From Haberlea rhodopensis (Eukaryota > Streptophyta > Magnoliopsida > Lamiales > Gesneriaceae): a DNA stretch of 64,000 nt. Position numbers and translations under genes: made by a program. Positions 23,583 to 36,502 of the stretch are shown one piece after another (positions within the stretch are counted from its first letter, which is position 1; each line of letters opens with the position of its first letter). The DNA is taken from assembly GCA_907163345.1 (NCBI GenBank), contig CAJQUN010000059.1:2724189-2788188 (forward strand), given 5' to 3'. The notes beneath the pieces are model-generated. The model made no database searches, had not been told where the DNA came from, and was given only the letters and a program-made list of their open reading frames with translations.

Positions 23583-23595
23583 TGGTATCAGAGCC
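23583..23595 (+). promoter_or_regulatory. Primer-binding site of copia C
   Basis: TGGTATCAGAGCC, complementary to initiator tRNA-Met, 2 bp after the LTR. Confidence 0.9.
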
Positions 23596-23626
23596 ATTTG
23601 ATTTTTGTTTTAAATCAAATTCTTTT

Positions 23627-23848
23627 ATGGCTAATCTAGCAAATGAGTTTGCTCAAGGTCAATCGACCAATCGCCCTCCGCTCTTCACGGGTGATAACTA
23701 CGGATATTGGAAAAATAGAATTTCTCTATACATCCAATCCGTAGATTATGACCTATGGAAGATAATTGTAAAAGGTCCACATATTCCTTTAAAGGAAGTT
23801 GGTGGAATAATTATTCCCAAAGAAATGGATGATTTTACAAGAGCGGAT
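23627..23848 (+). pseudogene. gag: Copia C gag, N-terminal part
   Basis: From the ATG at 23627 it encodes a typical copia gag start (PPLFTGDNYGYWKNRISLYI, then WKIIVKGP). It is interrupted after codon 74 by copia B, whose target duplication CGGAT occupies 23844-23848. The reading resumes at 43734 in the correct frame. Confidence 0.9.
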
Positions 23849-25306
23849 TGTTAGAAATCAATCAAGCAATACGCAGCGGAAAATAAAACTTGATTCCTAC
23901 CTGTGGACCTATACAAAGTTAATCATACCGAGATTGATTAAGAATCGTACCCTTGTAGCGTGTTTGTAGCAGAATCCTCGTTGCAAGACCACGAGTCACG
24001 AACAAAGATTTGCACATTCGTCTCTACGGTATCCACACGATCGAATTGAAAGGGTGTTCAAGAACAAGTGGCTAGACTCGTTCTTAAACCAAAACTTAAC
24101 TCACGGTTCAAAACCGATCAACAACGGCCGTTCCTATCACCTATTCACGGCGGCGGCGTGAAGATGGAGGATGAGAGGAGGCGACGGCCGAGGGTGTCTA
24201 AGTTGGTGGCTATTAGGTTTGATAAAATTGATTCTTACTTAATCAACCTTGATATCATATTATATAATGCATATTAGATTTAACTAAAGGCTTTGTAAAA
24301 GCCTCATTGGCCCATACCCAATATATTAATTAAATCCATACATCTAATACTTATAATTAAGACTCTTCTTAATTAATTAATTCATCCAATTAATTATATC
24401 TCCCTTTATCGATTTAATCTTTTGTGTGACCCGATAGGATCTTGCAATGTTGGCAGCTACATAAAATCTAATTTTATGTCACAAGCAATGAGCGGTATCT
24501 AGCAACACATCAAGGCTACCCAAATTACAAGAATGTCATTGACTCGACATAACCTACGGACTGTGATAATATTAACTATGATGCCCGAGAATTATTGGTG
24601 TTAATCCCAGTGTGGTAATAATCCTTAATGGATTTTAGTTGTGGCAATTGTGTATTAATTGCAGTTTTGAGACTCCCGGGGATTTTAAATCCGGTTTTTG
24701 GAGTCATTGGATCCAAGGGATGAGATTGTATTCTCGTTGTGGTGATAACCTTGGAATTTGGTCTTTGGTGGGATTTGGGGTCCGGAGTACTTTGTACTGG
24801 GGCTGGTAATGGAATTAGAGTTGGAGAGATGATTTTTGAAAACAGATGATTTTTATTGAGTCATGATGTATTTGTGGAAGGATTGATATTTTCGAGTTTT
24901 GGTACTATATATACCAAGTGGACTCGATATTCCGTCATTTTTGGCACGGAACCCTTCCCTCCTCCCTCTCTCTACGCTCAAGCCCTTTCCCCCATTTCCC
25001 CTCTTTTCCCCTTGGTGGAAAATCGTTGGTAGCTTGGCTCGGGAGCTGGATTTCTCGAAGATAATCAGGTATTCATCTTCCCCTCACCATTGTCTTCGAT
25101 TTGGTAGTAGTATTGTTGATTTTGGTTGAGTTTTCATGTTAGATTTGGGTTTGTGAATTTTTGGGTAAAAATCTTAAAGTTTGTTGTTGGGGTTTTTATT
25201 GAGTTTTAAGGGTGTATTTAAGGTGTTGAAGGTGTATGGAGTGTTGGTTTTGAGTTTGGGTGTGAAAAACACAATGGAAGCTCGAATTTTTTGGAAAATC
25301 GCAGGT

Positions 25307-25517
25307 GGCGATCGATCGCCAAGAAGGGGCGATCAATCTCGACGAGCAGTTCAAATTTTGATGGCGATGAACATTGTAGGCGATCGATCGCGTGGTCTAG
25401 GCTATCGATCGCGAGCATGTTGGTGATCGATCGCGAGGGGTGGCGATCGATCGCGTGTAGGCGTTTTTGCCCACTGGACAGGGGCGATCGATCGCACTGA
25501 AAGATGCGATCGATCGC
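25307..25517 (+). repeat. CGATCG palindrome array in solo LTR
   Basis: About eight dyads, mostly GGCGATCGATCGCG or GCGATCGATCGC, two of them decayed. They occupy LTR nt about 731-941, the same interval as in Tekay A and Tekay B. Confidence 0.9.
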
Positions 25518-25920
25518 TGCCCGTAAGGTTGTGTTTTTTTGGAAATTTTGGAAAAATGTCGGGATTTTGGAATCAGGGTTTGAGTAGCCCGTTTCCGGGG
25601 CAATGTCTACATTCCAATGTGAATGTTATACTTTTAAAATGGATTGGTTGGAGCCAAAGTTTAATAAAATGGGATTCTCGGTTGAGTCCTTGGCTATCTA
25701 GTAAACTTATAAAATGGTATATTTTGGGTATTATGCATGCTTAGCTGGGGGGGCTTTTATTTTGGTAATCATCATGGATGGACGATATGTTTGGAATTTG
25801 TGAACGTGCTTGGGCACGTGGTTGCATGCTTGTGTTTAATTTAGAGTTGTTTGCATGTTAGCACTTAACTCGCCGGGTCGTGGGACTCAGGCAAGGTTGG
25901 ACTCGAACTACGGGATCATA

Positions 25921-25940
25921 AGGTACGTGTAGTGTACGAG
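25921..25940 (+). promoter_or_regulatory. ACGT inverted repeat in solo LTR
   Basis: GGTACGTGTAGTGTACGAGC. It corresponds to 938-960 of Tekay A, with one arm shortened. Confidence 0.5.
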
Positions 25941-27752
25941 CATAGTGTTATATATATTATTGTCATTGTAGAATGAATATTATACTATTGTTGCAATGAA
26001 TCGGTACGCATTGCGGGTAATATGGTGCCGCTATGGAACGAGCAATGGTTGGATGTTGTCGCCATTGAGCGACCATCGGTTATAACGCCGCTATTGTTGA
26101 GCGTGTGTGGGGTTAAATGCCGCTATTGTAGAGCGAGTCATGAAATGTAACTATGGAATCATTGGCTAAATGTATGCGATACCTATGGTACTATATTTGA
26201 TGATTTAAACCATATTTGATTGTGGAACTGGTATAATGGGAATGGTTTTAGTTGATCAATGAGATGATCAACTGGCTTTTGAGAATTTAATGGTTTGGTT
26301 ATTTTGAGAACATGGACATTACCCCCGGATGAGGATGATACCATCCAGGGTGTATCATTTAAATTCACGGCATTTACATTTCGTAAATTATGAATTGTAA
26401 TATTATGTTTTTGGATTGGTGGTATTGGTATGCTCACCCCGTGTGGGGGCTGTCTCTGTTGGGGCAGGTAATACAGGTGCAGCGGTAGCTTTGGAGTTGA
26501 GCTCGGACTGTTGATAGGGGTACTTCCAAGATCGAGGTACCAGAGCTGGTTGAATAAGTACATAGATCCAGAGTTGAGATCAAGCTGTGCTTGGGAGGTG
26601 CTTCCAGGATTGAAGTACCAGTAACGGTATCTGGTAGAGTATTTTATACATTAGATACACGTTTATTCATTGGGTGCTCTCATGTGAGTATGCCCTTACG
26701 TATATATGGAATGTATAAATGGGCATGGTTTTCTCTCTTCATTTATGGTTGCATGCAATTAAATATGGAATTGCTAAATGAACTGAGAGTATGTTAGTGT
26801 ATTATTAGGGTGCATAATATGAAAATGGTTTTGGTTGAGGAAGTTGAACATTATGAGATTCTAATGCAAGAAATTTTATAGATGGCATATGATGTTATAC
26901 TTGCATGTGGTTTCCTTCCCATGATAATATGATTGTATGCACTAATGACATGTATTAATACACTAATAAGGGGTTAAGGGCACGGAGGTCCTTACATTAA
27001 CCATGTAACTTAGTCCCTTTGCCCATTGTGTTTAGATTGAACACGAGTCATGGAATAGTCATACTCATATATTCAATCTTTTATTTCTTGATCACCAAGT
27101 AGAACTAGAATAAACGAATAAGCTCGATATCACATATCGACTCATTCGAGCACGGCCATGCATTTTAGTCTTACTTGATCAAGGGCCCAAACACTTCTCC
27201 TGTTATATAGGAGGGACAAATCCTTTCTTGATCAATCAACATCCCTCTACATAATTCGTGGTGTATCCAATGATTGTCTTTATAGTTTACCGTGTTACAG
27301 GTAACGTTTGACAATATCAAGATACATGACTCCTTATGTTGGGATCTCTGGTGATCTCAAGTCGCAAGGATTACATACATTGTTATCACTATGAGAATTG
27401 CTTATGACGTTCATATAACTATCCATGTAGCATTCGCATGGTGGGTCTGTCCAGTACATCGTTCTCTAACATGTACCATGTGTTGATTTGATATCTCATA
27501 TCTTTGAACAATTCATCAATCAAAACATACTAGTCTCAATGCATTATCATTATCCTTATTCATGATAATACTTGACTAGGGACAATCTTTAAGAACAATA
27601 CAATATTATTCTAAGGACATTAACTTATATATTAATTCATATTACACAGATACTCGAACAATATATAATAATGAATTGCCATTAAGAAAATCATAATACC
27701 GTGTATGTCATAAACAATCATCTAATGAGTTGTCTTAGAGCATATCCCAACA

Positions 27753-27770
27753 AATCTCCCACTTGCACTA
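27753..27770 (-). promoter_or_regulatory. Polypurine tract of copia B
   Basis: On the minus strand AAGTGGGAGATT directly precedes the 3' LTR. Confidence 0.75.
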
Positions 27771-27889
27771 AGACCAATCAGACATATACTTAATGCCTAG
27801 AGATCTAGTATGAACATCATGCTTCTGTTGTGATAGTGGCTTCGTCAGTGGGTCAGATACATCATCATCATTTGATACTTTGCATATTT

Positions 27890-29660
27890 TTACATCTCCT
27901 CTTTCAACGATTTATCGAATGAAATGAAAGCGCCGAAGTATGTGCTTGGATCTTTGGTGAGATCTAGGTTCCTTAGCCAATGCGATGGCTCCATTGTTGT
28001 CACAATAGAGTTCAATCGGATCTAGTATGCTAGGCATCACCCCAAGTTTAGAAATGAACTTCTTGATCCAAACAGCTTCCTTTGCTGCATCTGAGGCAGC
28101 AATGTATTCAGCTTCAGTTGTAGAATCGGTTATTGTCTATTGCTTTGAACTCTTCCAGCTTACAGCTCCTCCATTTAGGCAAAACACATATCCTGATTGC
28201 GATCGGAAATCATCTTTGTCGGTTTGGAAGCTTGCATCAGTGTAACCTATTACATTGAGCTCTTCCTCACCTCCATAAATCAAGAATGTATCATTAGTTC
28301 TTCTCAAGTACTTCATGATATTCTTGACTGCAATCCAGTGACATTCACCTGGATCAACCTGATATCTGCTCGTCATGCTCAAAGCATACGAGACATCGGG
28401 ACGAGTACATATCATGGCATACATGATAGATCCAATAGCTGACGCATATGGAATCTTACTCATGCGTTGTCTCTCATCTGGTGTTGAAGGACACTGATCC
28501 TTCGAGAGATGTATCCCATGTGTCATAGGCATGAATCCTTTCTTTGATTCTTGCATGCTAAACCGTTTTAGCACTTTGTCTATGTATGTACTTTGACTTA
28601 GGCCAAGCAATCTTCTTGATCTATCTCTATAGATCTTGATACCTAATACGTAGATGGCTTCACCTAAATCTTTCATAGAAAAGCAATTCCCTAGCCAAAT
28701 CTTTACAGATTGTAAGGTAGGGATATCATTCTCAATTAGAAGTATGTCATCTACATACAATATTAGGAAGATAATTATGCTCCCACTGACCTTCTTGTAG
28801 ACACAAGGTTCATCTACGTTTTTGATGAAACCAAACTCTTTGACTGCATCATCAAAACAAAGATTCCAACTTAAATGGATCGTTTTAGCTTGCATATCTT
28901 TCCAGCATCCTTTGGATCGACAAAACCATCAGGTTGTGTCATGTACACATCCTCAAGTAAATTTCCATTAAGAAAAGCTGTTTTGACATCCATCTGCCAG
29001 ATTTCATAATCATGAAATGCAGCTATTGCAAGTAAGATCCTAATGGATTTAACCATGGCAACTGGTGAAAAAGTTTCATCATAGTCAATACCATGAATTT
29101 GTTTGAAACCTTTAGCAACCAGTCGACCTTTAAAGGTTTGTACATTACCATCCATGTCGGTCTTCTTCTTGAAAATCCATTTGCACCCTATGGGTCTAAC
29201 CCCTTCAGGCGGGTCAACCAAAGTCCATACTTGGTTTGCATACATGGATTCCATCTCAGATTTCATGGCTTCTTGCCATTTCTCAGAATCAGTGCCCATT
29301 ATAGCTTCTTGATAAGATGACGGCTCATCCTCATCAATAAGTAGTAAGTCACCTTGTTGAGTCACAAGAAATCCATATCTCTGTGGCTCACGGTGTTCTC
29401 TTACAGACCTACGCTGGGCTTGTGTCTCGTGAGCAGGCATTTCATCCACAACAGGTTATGGTGTCTGCTCTGTTTTCATCTCAATATCATGTTCAATGTT
29501 TTCTTGTGATTGAACTTCACTAAGTTCTATTTGTCTCCCACTGGTTCTTCTCGAAATAAATTCTTTTTTCAAGAAAGACACCAGTCCGAGCAACAACTAC
29601 TTTGTTCTCGGTGGGATAATAGAAATAGTATCCTTTCGTTTCCTTAGGATACCCCACAAA
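27890..29660 (-). pseudogene. pol: Copia B pol, 3' part: end of integrase, RT, RNase H (broken)
   Basis: Minus strand. From 29660: the C-terminal integrase region, a frameshift in an A-run near 29570, a TAA near 29456, then RT from 29449 (KWIFKKKTD, MDVKTAFLNG). A frame change near 28880 follows, and the YVDD motif is intact at 28746-28757. RNase H has YTDASFQTD; a TAG at 28137-28139 precedes the conserved acidic TTEAEYIAA part, and the similarity fades near 27890. It joins 38546-40594 across Tekay B. Several breaks mean no active enzyme. Confidence 0.9.
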
Positions 29661-30591
29661 TAAACTGTAAGGACCCTAATCCTTAAGTGCGGAATCAAGG
29701 CATAATAGAGCTAATATAAAAGATCAGAGTGTAAAAGAACGTGTTGAGTCTATGAGCTTAAGCATTACATGCCAAAAAATAAGGACTACCGATGGATTAA
29801 TTACATTCCAATCAATGAATGCGTTCAACTATAGTTTTATACTACTCCTAGAGTAGATACTATCCAAAATAATCATGTCCTTCAAGTCCCAAAAGCATCC
29901 TCAACAAGCTCACCATCTCAACCCGTCTAGCCCTTCTATCATGCCAAACGTGTACCTACAAGGACAACCCCCAAACATGAGCAATAATAATCATTCATAT
30001 TCAACACAATATGAAGATAAAGCGTAAATGCATAATTATAATAAAACACTTCCTGTTTTCCCCATGCATTTCAAACGCTTCCCGTTTGGTTGTCCCTGTA
30101 CCATAACTCATGAGTATAATCAATAGATTATTTTAAATGGTCTAAACATGTCATGACATATACCATCTCATCAATACCAAATACTGATCACCAATCCCTA
30201 GTCTGTCCATCACAATGTATTTTAATGCCCCTCGCTTATTTACATATAGGCGGCATAGGATAACCTCGCTTCAATGGACATGCGGGACTCCCACCCCTCG
30301 CCTCTCATTGAGCGGCAAATACCCTTTCCTCGCCCTATATGATAACCACGCTCAAATGTGACATGCGGCGCTCCCACCCCTCGCTTCACATTTAGCGGAA
30401 CCAAACCAAATAGCGGCAAGCATTAAAATCATCAAGGGATGACCACGACTCATGGGATGTGCACCAATAATCATATGCATCTATAAACATCATGCATAAC
30501 ATGTATTTGCATCCACAATGCAATACCACATATATACTCGCATCCACAATGCATAAACAATGAGTATATAAGATACATGTACCGTTGGGGT

Positions 30592-30612
30592 GCCCGTACG
30601 TCCACTACGTAC
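30592..30612 (-). promoter_or_regulatory. ACGT inverted repeat in Tekay B 3' LTR
   Basis: Minus-strand GTACGTAGTGGACGTACG, the counterpart of 938-960; repeated at 37429-37449 in the other LTR. Confidence 0.5.
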
Positions 30613-30766
30613 TTTTTCAAAAGTGGATTTGATGTGGCTTCAGTTCCTTGGTTGCGTTGCTACCTGGGATGGTTCTACACAATCACACAACCCCATATTA
30701 AAAGCCAAATAATAGCCAAATACCAAAAATTTGACAAAATAAATCATTTTCCAAAAATCCACAGGC

Positions 30767-30978
30767 GGCGATCGATCGCTTCCCTCAGGCGATCGGTCGC
30801 CTCAAAATTTTCACTGCGGCGATCGATCGCGCCAAACATGGCGATCGATCGCCTATCCTTTGATTGGCTACTGCCTCTCGGCGATCGGTCGCCTCATTTT
30901 AGGCGATCGATCGCCTAACCCGCAAAAATGCTACTGCCCCTTGGCGATCGGTCGCCTCTTTTCAGGCGATCGATCGCC
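30767..30978 (-). repeat. CGATCG palindrome array, Tekay B 3' LTR
   Basis: Eight units: five GCGATCGATCGC and three GCGATCGGTCGC, partly alternating and mostly in a GG..CC context. LTR nt about 726-937. Confidence 0.92.
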
Positions 30979-31703
30979 TCGCACAGACATGCGATTTTCA
31001 CCATTTTTGCTCCCAAAAACCTTCCAATCCATACCAACACTTAACCCAACAAACCAACAACATCAAATGCAACATAAACCACCAAAATATACTTCAAAAC
31101 AAGTATAAATCCAACATATAACCAAACCCACAACAACCCAACACAAACCCATTTTAAAACCCCTTCAAAATCAACCCAAACTTAAATAAAACACAACAAA
31201 ATTAACCATGAGGTATTCATACCTCTTGGGGACCTCAAATCACCCAATATACTCCACAAAATCAAGATTTTTGAAAGGTTTCTCTTCACCCCAAAGCTTG
31301 AACTCGAAAATGGAGAGAAAGGGGAAGGGTTTGGGTGTTGTTTGATAAAGGTAAAGTGAGAGTGGATGAGGTGGGGTTGGGGAATAAAAGTGTTGAGTTT
31401 AATTAAAATGCCATCCACAAATCATGGTGTATAAAACACTTCAACATGATATTTTCCAAAGCATTAAACCAAATGCACCGAAATATCAATTAAACACATG
31501 ATTTCTAATTAATTGCTAACCAAGGCAAATAAATCATGCTTCCAACCATAATTCCCAACATGCCCAACATGCACCCTGAAACGCTATCCCGGGTCACTCT
31601 AACACGTGACTAAGCATTTCCACATAATAATTCCAACACATAATTAATCATATAAACTTAATTAATGCACCAGATTGCAATTAATCATTTCAGGGATATC
31701 ACA

Positions 31704-31722
31704 ATACTCCCCTACTTATAAG
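31704..31722 (-). promoter_or_regulatory. Polypurine tract of Tekay B
   Basis: Minus-strand AAGTAGGGGAGTAT directly precedes the 3' LTR and is identical to the tract of Tekay A. Confidence 0.85.
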
Positions 31723-31737
31723 ATTTCGTCCTCGAAA

Positions 31738-34700
31738 TCACATGCACTTACCCCAAAAGGAAACTAAACATAAACACATACCAGAGAATAGTTCCGGGTA
31801 GTGCTGCACCATATGCCGCTCCGTCTCCCACGTAGCCTCCTCGACACCCCTGCGATCCCACTGAACCTTGATCATAGGTATCACTTTGTTCCGAAGTCTA
31901 CGGTCTGCTCGATCCAGAATTCTGACAGGCCGTTCCACATAAGACACATCGGACTCTAACTGGACTTCGGAAGGCTGTAAAACATGCGACGGATCCGGCT
32001 CATACTTCCGCAGCATCGACACATGAAACACATCATGTATACCAGATAAAGAAGGCGGCAAGGCCAGTTGGTAAGCTAAGGTGCCAATGCGCTGCAAAAT
32101 CTCGTACGGTCCAACATACCTCGGAGACAGTTTCCCGCGCATCCCAAATCGCACAACGCCTCTGAAAGGCGAGATCTTCAAAAAGACCTTATCTCCCAAC
32201 TGAAATTCCAACGGTCTCCGCCGTTTATTTGCATAAGCTGCCTGTCTGTCCTGGGCCGCTTTCATTTTCTGCCTTATCGTCTTTATCTTTTCTTCCATCT
32301 CCCGAATCAACTCCGGTCCTCCGACCGATCTGCGGTCCAAATCATCCCAACACAAGGGTGATCTACACCGTCTGCCATAAAGAGCTTCAAACAGAGCCAT
32401 CTGAATACTCGCCTGGTAGCTATTGTTATAAGAAAACTCTACCAAAGGCACTGAATCCTGCCAAGAGGAATCGAACTCCAAAACACAAGCTCTCAACATG
32501 TCCTCGAGCGTCTGAATAGTACGCTCAGTCTGGCCATCCGTCTGAGGATGATAAGCAGTGCTCAATCTGACTTCAGTTCCCAAGGCTGACTGAAGACCTT
32601 CCCAGAAATGAGATGTGAATCGCGGATCTCGATCCGACACTATGGAAACGGGGATCCCATGCAATCTCACCACATCTCTAATATACAACTGCGCCATCCT
32701 CAAAAAGGTGAATGTCATGCTATAGGGGATAAAGTGGGCTACCTTAGTCAATCTATCCACAATCACCCAAATAGCATCAAAGCCTGAAGTACTCCTCGGC
32801 AAATGAGTCACGAAGTCCATGGAAATGTGCTCCCACTTCCACTTCGGTATCTCCAAGCTTCTCAACTCGCCGCCAGGTCTCTGTCTCTCTGCCTTAACTT
32901 GCTGGCAGATCAAACACCTCTTTACAAAAGCGACGACATCAGATTTCATCCTTTTCCACCAAAACTGATCACGCAGATCTTTATACATCTTTTTCCCTCC
33001 TGGGTGGATGCTCAGTCTGCTACTATGAGCTCGCTCCAAGATCCCTTTACGCAGCTTCGACGTACTCGGAACCACCCAACGGTCACCCAATCTCAAAGAC
33101 CCGTCATCGGCCACTCTGAATTTCGTTGGCTGACCAAGATGTACTAAAGATAACCACCTCTGAACCTCATCATCTGACCTCTGAGCTCTCCTGATGTTCT
33201 CATAGATATCTGGCTCAGCTAACAAGGTCGATACATACACAGGTGATGCATCAATGTCAAAATCATAGCCCAGATGGCAATAGGAGGTCATCATAGCCGA
33301 CAAATGGATGACGTCCTCAGCAGAACTCCTCACTTTCCGGCTCAAAGCGTCTGCTGTCAAATTGGCCTTCCCGGGATGGTACTCTATCTCGCAATCATAG
33401 TCCTTGAGTAGGTCCATCCACCTCCTCTGCCTCATGTTCAGCTCTGCCTGAGTGAATAAAAATTTGAGGCTCTTGTGATCCGTATAAATGGTAAATGAAG
33501 TACCATACAAATAATGCCTCCAAATCTTCAGGGCGAAGATGATAGCCGCCAATTCCAAGTCATGAACTGGATATCTGGTCTCATGCGGCTTCAACTGCCT
33601 CGATGCATAAGCTACCACATGCTTATCTTGCATCAGAACACACCCAAGGCCCTGAAGTGATGCGTCAGTATACAGAACAAATCTGGAGTTCTCCGTAGGG
33701 ATCACTAACACTGGCGCCGTCGTCAACCGGTGCTTTAATTCCTGGAAGCTCTCCTCACAAGCTTCCGACCAAAAGAAAGGCACTCCCTTCTGGGTCAACT
33801 GTGTCAACGGCTTGGCGATCTTCGAAAAGCCCTCGACAAAGCGTCGATAATAACCGGCCAAACCCAGAAAACTCCGTATCTCCGGCACAGAAGTGGGGGC
33901 AGCCCACTCCATCACAGCCTCAATCTTCTTGGGATCTACAGATATCCCGCTGCTCGATATGACATGCCCCAGAAACACCACACTGCTCAGCCAAAATTCA
34001 CACTTACTGAGCTTAGCATACAACTGATGCTCTCTGAGAATCTGGAGCACTGTCCTCAAGTGTTTCACATGCTCTTCCTCACTCGGGGAGTAAATGAGAA
34101 TGTCGTCAATAAACACAATGACGAACTGATCAAGATACGGCTGAAACACTCTGTTCATCAGACTCATAAAGACTGCTGGAGCATTCGTCACGCCGAACGG
34201 CATCACTAGGAACTCATAATGTCCATATCGGGTCCGGAATGCTATCTTCTGCACATCTTCCTCTCTGACTCGAATCTGATGATATCCGGATCTCAAATCA
34301 ATCTTGTTATACACCCTGGTACCTTGCAACTGATCAAACAGATCGTCGATCCTTGGAAGAGGATACTTGTTCTTCATTGTAGCCTTATTCAGTTGCCGGT
34401 AATCGATGCACAACCGCATCGAGCCGTCCTTCTTCTTCACAAAGAGAACTGGTGCGCCCCATGGCGACACGCTCGGGCGTATATATCCCTTGTCCAGGAG
34501 ATCCTGCAACTGTTCTTTCAACTCTCTCAACTCAGCCGGTGCCATCCTATAAGGTGCACGAGAGATAGCGGATGTCCCTGGCAACAGCTCGATCCCAAAC
34601 TCAACTTCCCTAGCCGGTGGGAATCCTGGGATCTCTTCTGGGAATACATCAGCAAACTCTGCTACCACTGGTACATCCTCAACTCTTAGTTCTTTATTCT

Positions 34701-36289
34701 TCCCAGACGTGTCCACGGCATAGATGAGATAACCCGTGTGGCCACGTTCCAACAACTGAGTCATCTTGATCGCTGAAATCAACGGAATCTTCGCACGAGA
34801 ACCGTTGCCATAGAAGGTCCACTGACTGCCCAACTCAGGTCTGAACTTCACTGTCCTCTGCCGGCAATCTACCACTGCCCGATATCTGTTCAGAACATCA
34901 ATACCCAAGATGTAGTCGAAGTCTGACATGCCCAACACAATCAAGCCTGACCTCAATTTGTTGCCCTCAAAATAAATGAGGCAGTCTGCCATAAACTGAT
35001 CAGCAACGACATTTCTTCCAGTGGGTGTCGAGACCAAAAGAGGCGTGGGTAAAGAAGACGTGCGCATATGGTGTCTTTCCACAAAACCCACCGATACAAA
35101 AGAGTAGGAGGCACCTGTATCGATCAAAATAAAAGCAGGGTACGTAAATAAATGACACGTACCGGCGATCACCTCCTCTGGGGCTGCCTGGGCCTGCTCT
35201 CTAGTCAGCGCATACACCTGTCCCTGGGGCGGTCCCACTGTCTGACCTCCCGACGGTCGAGGCCCAAACTGCTGCCTCTGCTGCACAGTCCTATCATCAA
35301 ACCTCGGCATGTTGCCCTGAAACTCTGACTGTCCTCCCCGGGTGGGGCAATACCGAGCGATGTGGCCCATCTTGCCACAGATATAACAGGCAGGACACTT
35401 GTTTGAAGAATGTGGCCCTCCACAATTATCGCACCTCGGCTCTCCCAGCCTATTCCCTTGTGGAGACCCTCGATTGGCCGACCAATTGCCCTTCTTGCCC
35501 TCCTGCTTCTGTCCAAAGAATTCCTTTCCACCAAATCGCGAAGATGAAGAGGCACCACGAGGTTTAAATGGCTCTCCTCGGGGCCTCAAGCTGTCATTAG
35601 TCTGCCTCTGTTGCGGTACTGGTGGTGGCATAGCACTAGAATAAGCTCTCACCCCAAGCTCGGCAAGCTCCGCCCTTGTGAGAGCATCATCAAAAGAAGT
35701 TGGGTTATTGGTGATAACCCGGTCATAGAGCTCCGGTCGCAACCCCTTCATAAAATTCCTCATCTTTGCGTGCCCATTGGTGGCAATGTGGGGAACATAC
35801 CTCAGCAACGAAGAGTACCGCGTGGCATAGTCTGACACCGTCATGTTCCACTGTTTCAAACTTGTACACTCGTCCTCCTTTGTCTGTCTCGCCGCTGCGG
35901 AGAAATACCGGTTCAGAAACCGGGTCCTGAAGAGTGTCCAATCAATCACAGCACCTAGTGCTCTTAGCTCCATCACCGTGCTCCTCCACCACATTAGGGG
36001 TTTCTTAGCTAACTGGAATTCCGCCAGCCTCAGCCAAGCTGTAACAGCACAAGGAGCCGATACAAAGATCTGTTCAAGTCTTTCCAGCCACTCTTCAGCC
36101 TCTTCTCCGGACTTTGTCCCCTCAAACCGGGGCGGATGGTAAGACAGAAATTGCGTCAAACTGATCTCACCCAGGTAGTAATAACTGAGCTACGGGTTCC
36201 ATGCCTATGGCCGGTGGAGGTAGAGGGTTCACTTGTCCAACACTAGCGTTCACACTACCAACATCTCCAACCTCCTCATTAGCAGCCAT
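31738..36289 (-). CDS. gag-pol: Tekay B gag-pol polyprotein, one frameshift near the N-terminus
   Basis: An uninterrupted frame of 1473 codons (36159 to 31738). The natural ATG is probably at 36289, but one extra base in the CCC run at 36170-36172 (plus strand) puts the first 39 or so codons out of frame. Domains by residue of the long frame: retrotransposon gag about 1-150; zinc knuckles CDNCGGPHSSNKC and CYICGKMGHIARYC (243-271); aspartic protease DTGA (347-350); RT about 540-760 with the FIDD active site (about 683-686); RNase H about 825-945 with YTDAS; integrase HHCC zinc region about 1045-1090; catalytic D, D, E in MDFVTHLP, VSDRDPRF and QTERTIQTLE; a chromodomain-like end about 1400-1473 (VQWDRRGVEEATWE). 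Every catalytic residue I can check is present, so this element may have supplied enzymes to relatives such as Tekay A (inference). Confidence 0.93.
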
Positions 36290-36486
36290 GCTGTAACACA
36301 AATGTTAACAACAATTCCAAAGCAATATATATGTTATGCCGTTAGATAACAGGAATGAGAATAAGTACGTTAGTATAACAGGATATACATTAATATGCAC
36401 CACATGCATAAACATGCTTCAAATGTAAGCACCTAGCCAATCATGCTAAGGCTACCCTTCACTCGTTCCCGGGTTCTCTAACCACT

Positions 36487-36498
36487 GCTCTGATACCA
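36487..36498 (-). promoter_or_regulatory. Primer-binding site of Tekay B
   Basis: Minus-strand TGGTATCAGAGC, initiator-tRNA-Met type, 4 bp from the 5' LTR. Confidence 0.9.
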
Positions 36499-36502
36499 CT
36501 AA

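Larger units (their letters stand above)
24577..26996 (+). mobile_element. Solo LTR, Tekay-like (2420 bp)
   Basis: Flanked by the exact 5-bp duplication TTAAC (24572-24576 and 26997-27001); the empty site is near 42972. It starts TATGATGCCCG where related LTRs start TGTGATG, so the terminal TG has become TA. It ends CCTTACA. It shares with Tekay A and B a palindrome array (25307-25517), an ACGT inverted repeat (25921-25940) and CCGCT...AGCG mini-hairpins (about 26020-26140). It is presumably the product of LTR-LTR recombination. Confidence 0.93.
23849..27752 (-). repeat. 3' LTR of copia B, split by a solo LTR
   Basis: 23849-24576 plus 27002-27752 together give 1479 bp matching the 1480-bp LTR at 42249-43728. 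A minus-strand TATA-like CTATATAA lies at 27203-27210 (equivalent 43178-43185). Confidence 0.95.
29666..31703 (-). repeat. 3' LTR of Tekay B (2038 bp)
   Basis: Minus-strand start TGTGATATCCC at 31703 and end at 29666. It has the palindrome array (30767-30978), ACGT inverted repeat (30592-30612) and mini-hairpin run (about 30226-30420). Confidence 0.97.

Noticed and set aside
24068..24277. 69-codon ORF with HGGGVKMEDERRRRPR in the copia B LTR
   Set aside because: It lies in the LTR, and the other copy (about 42470-42680) does not keep the same protein.
30577..31108. Arg/Ser-rich ORFs over the palindrome arrays (also 37414-37740, 25218-25603, 22512-22884, 46085-46427)
   Set aside because: GATCGATCGC repeats lack stop codons in several frames; no domain, and they lie inside LTRs.
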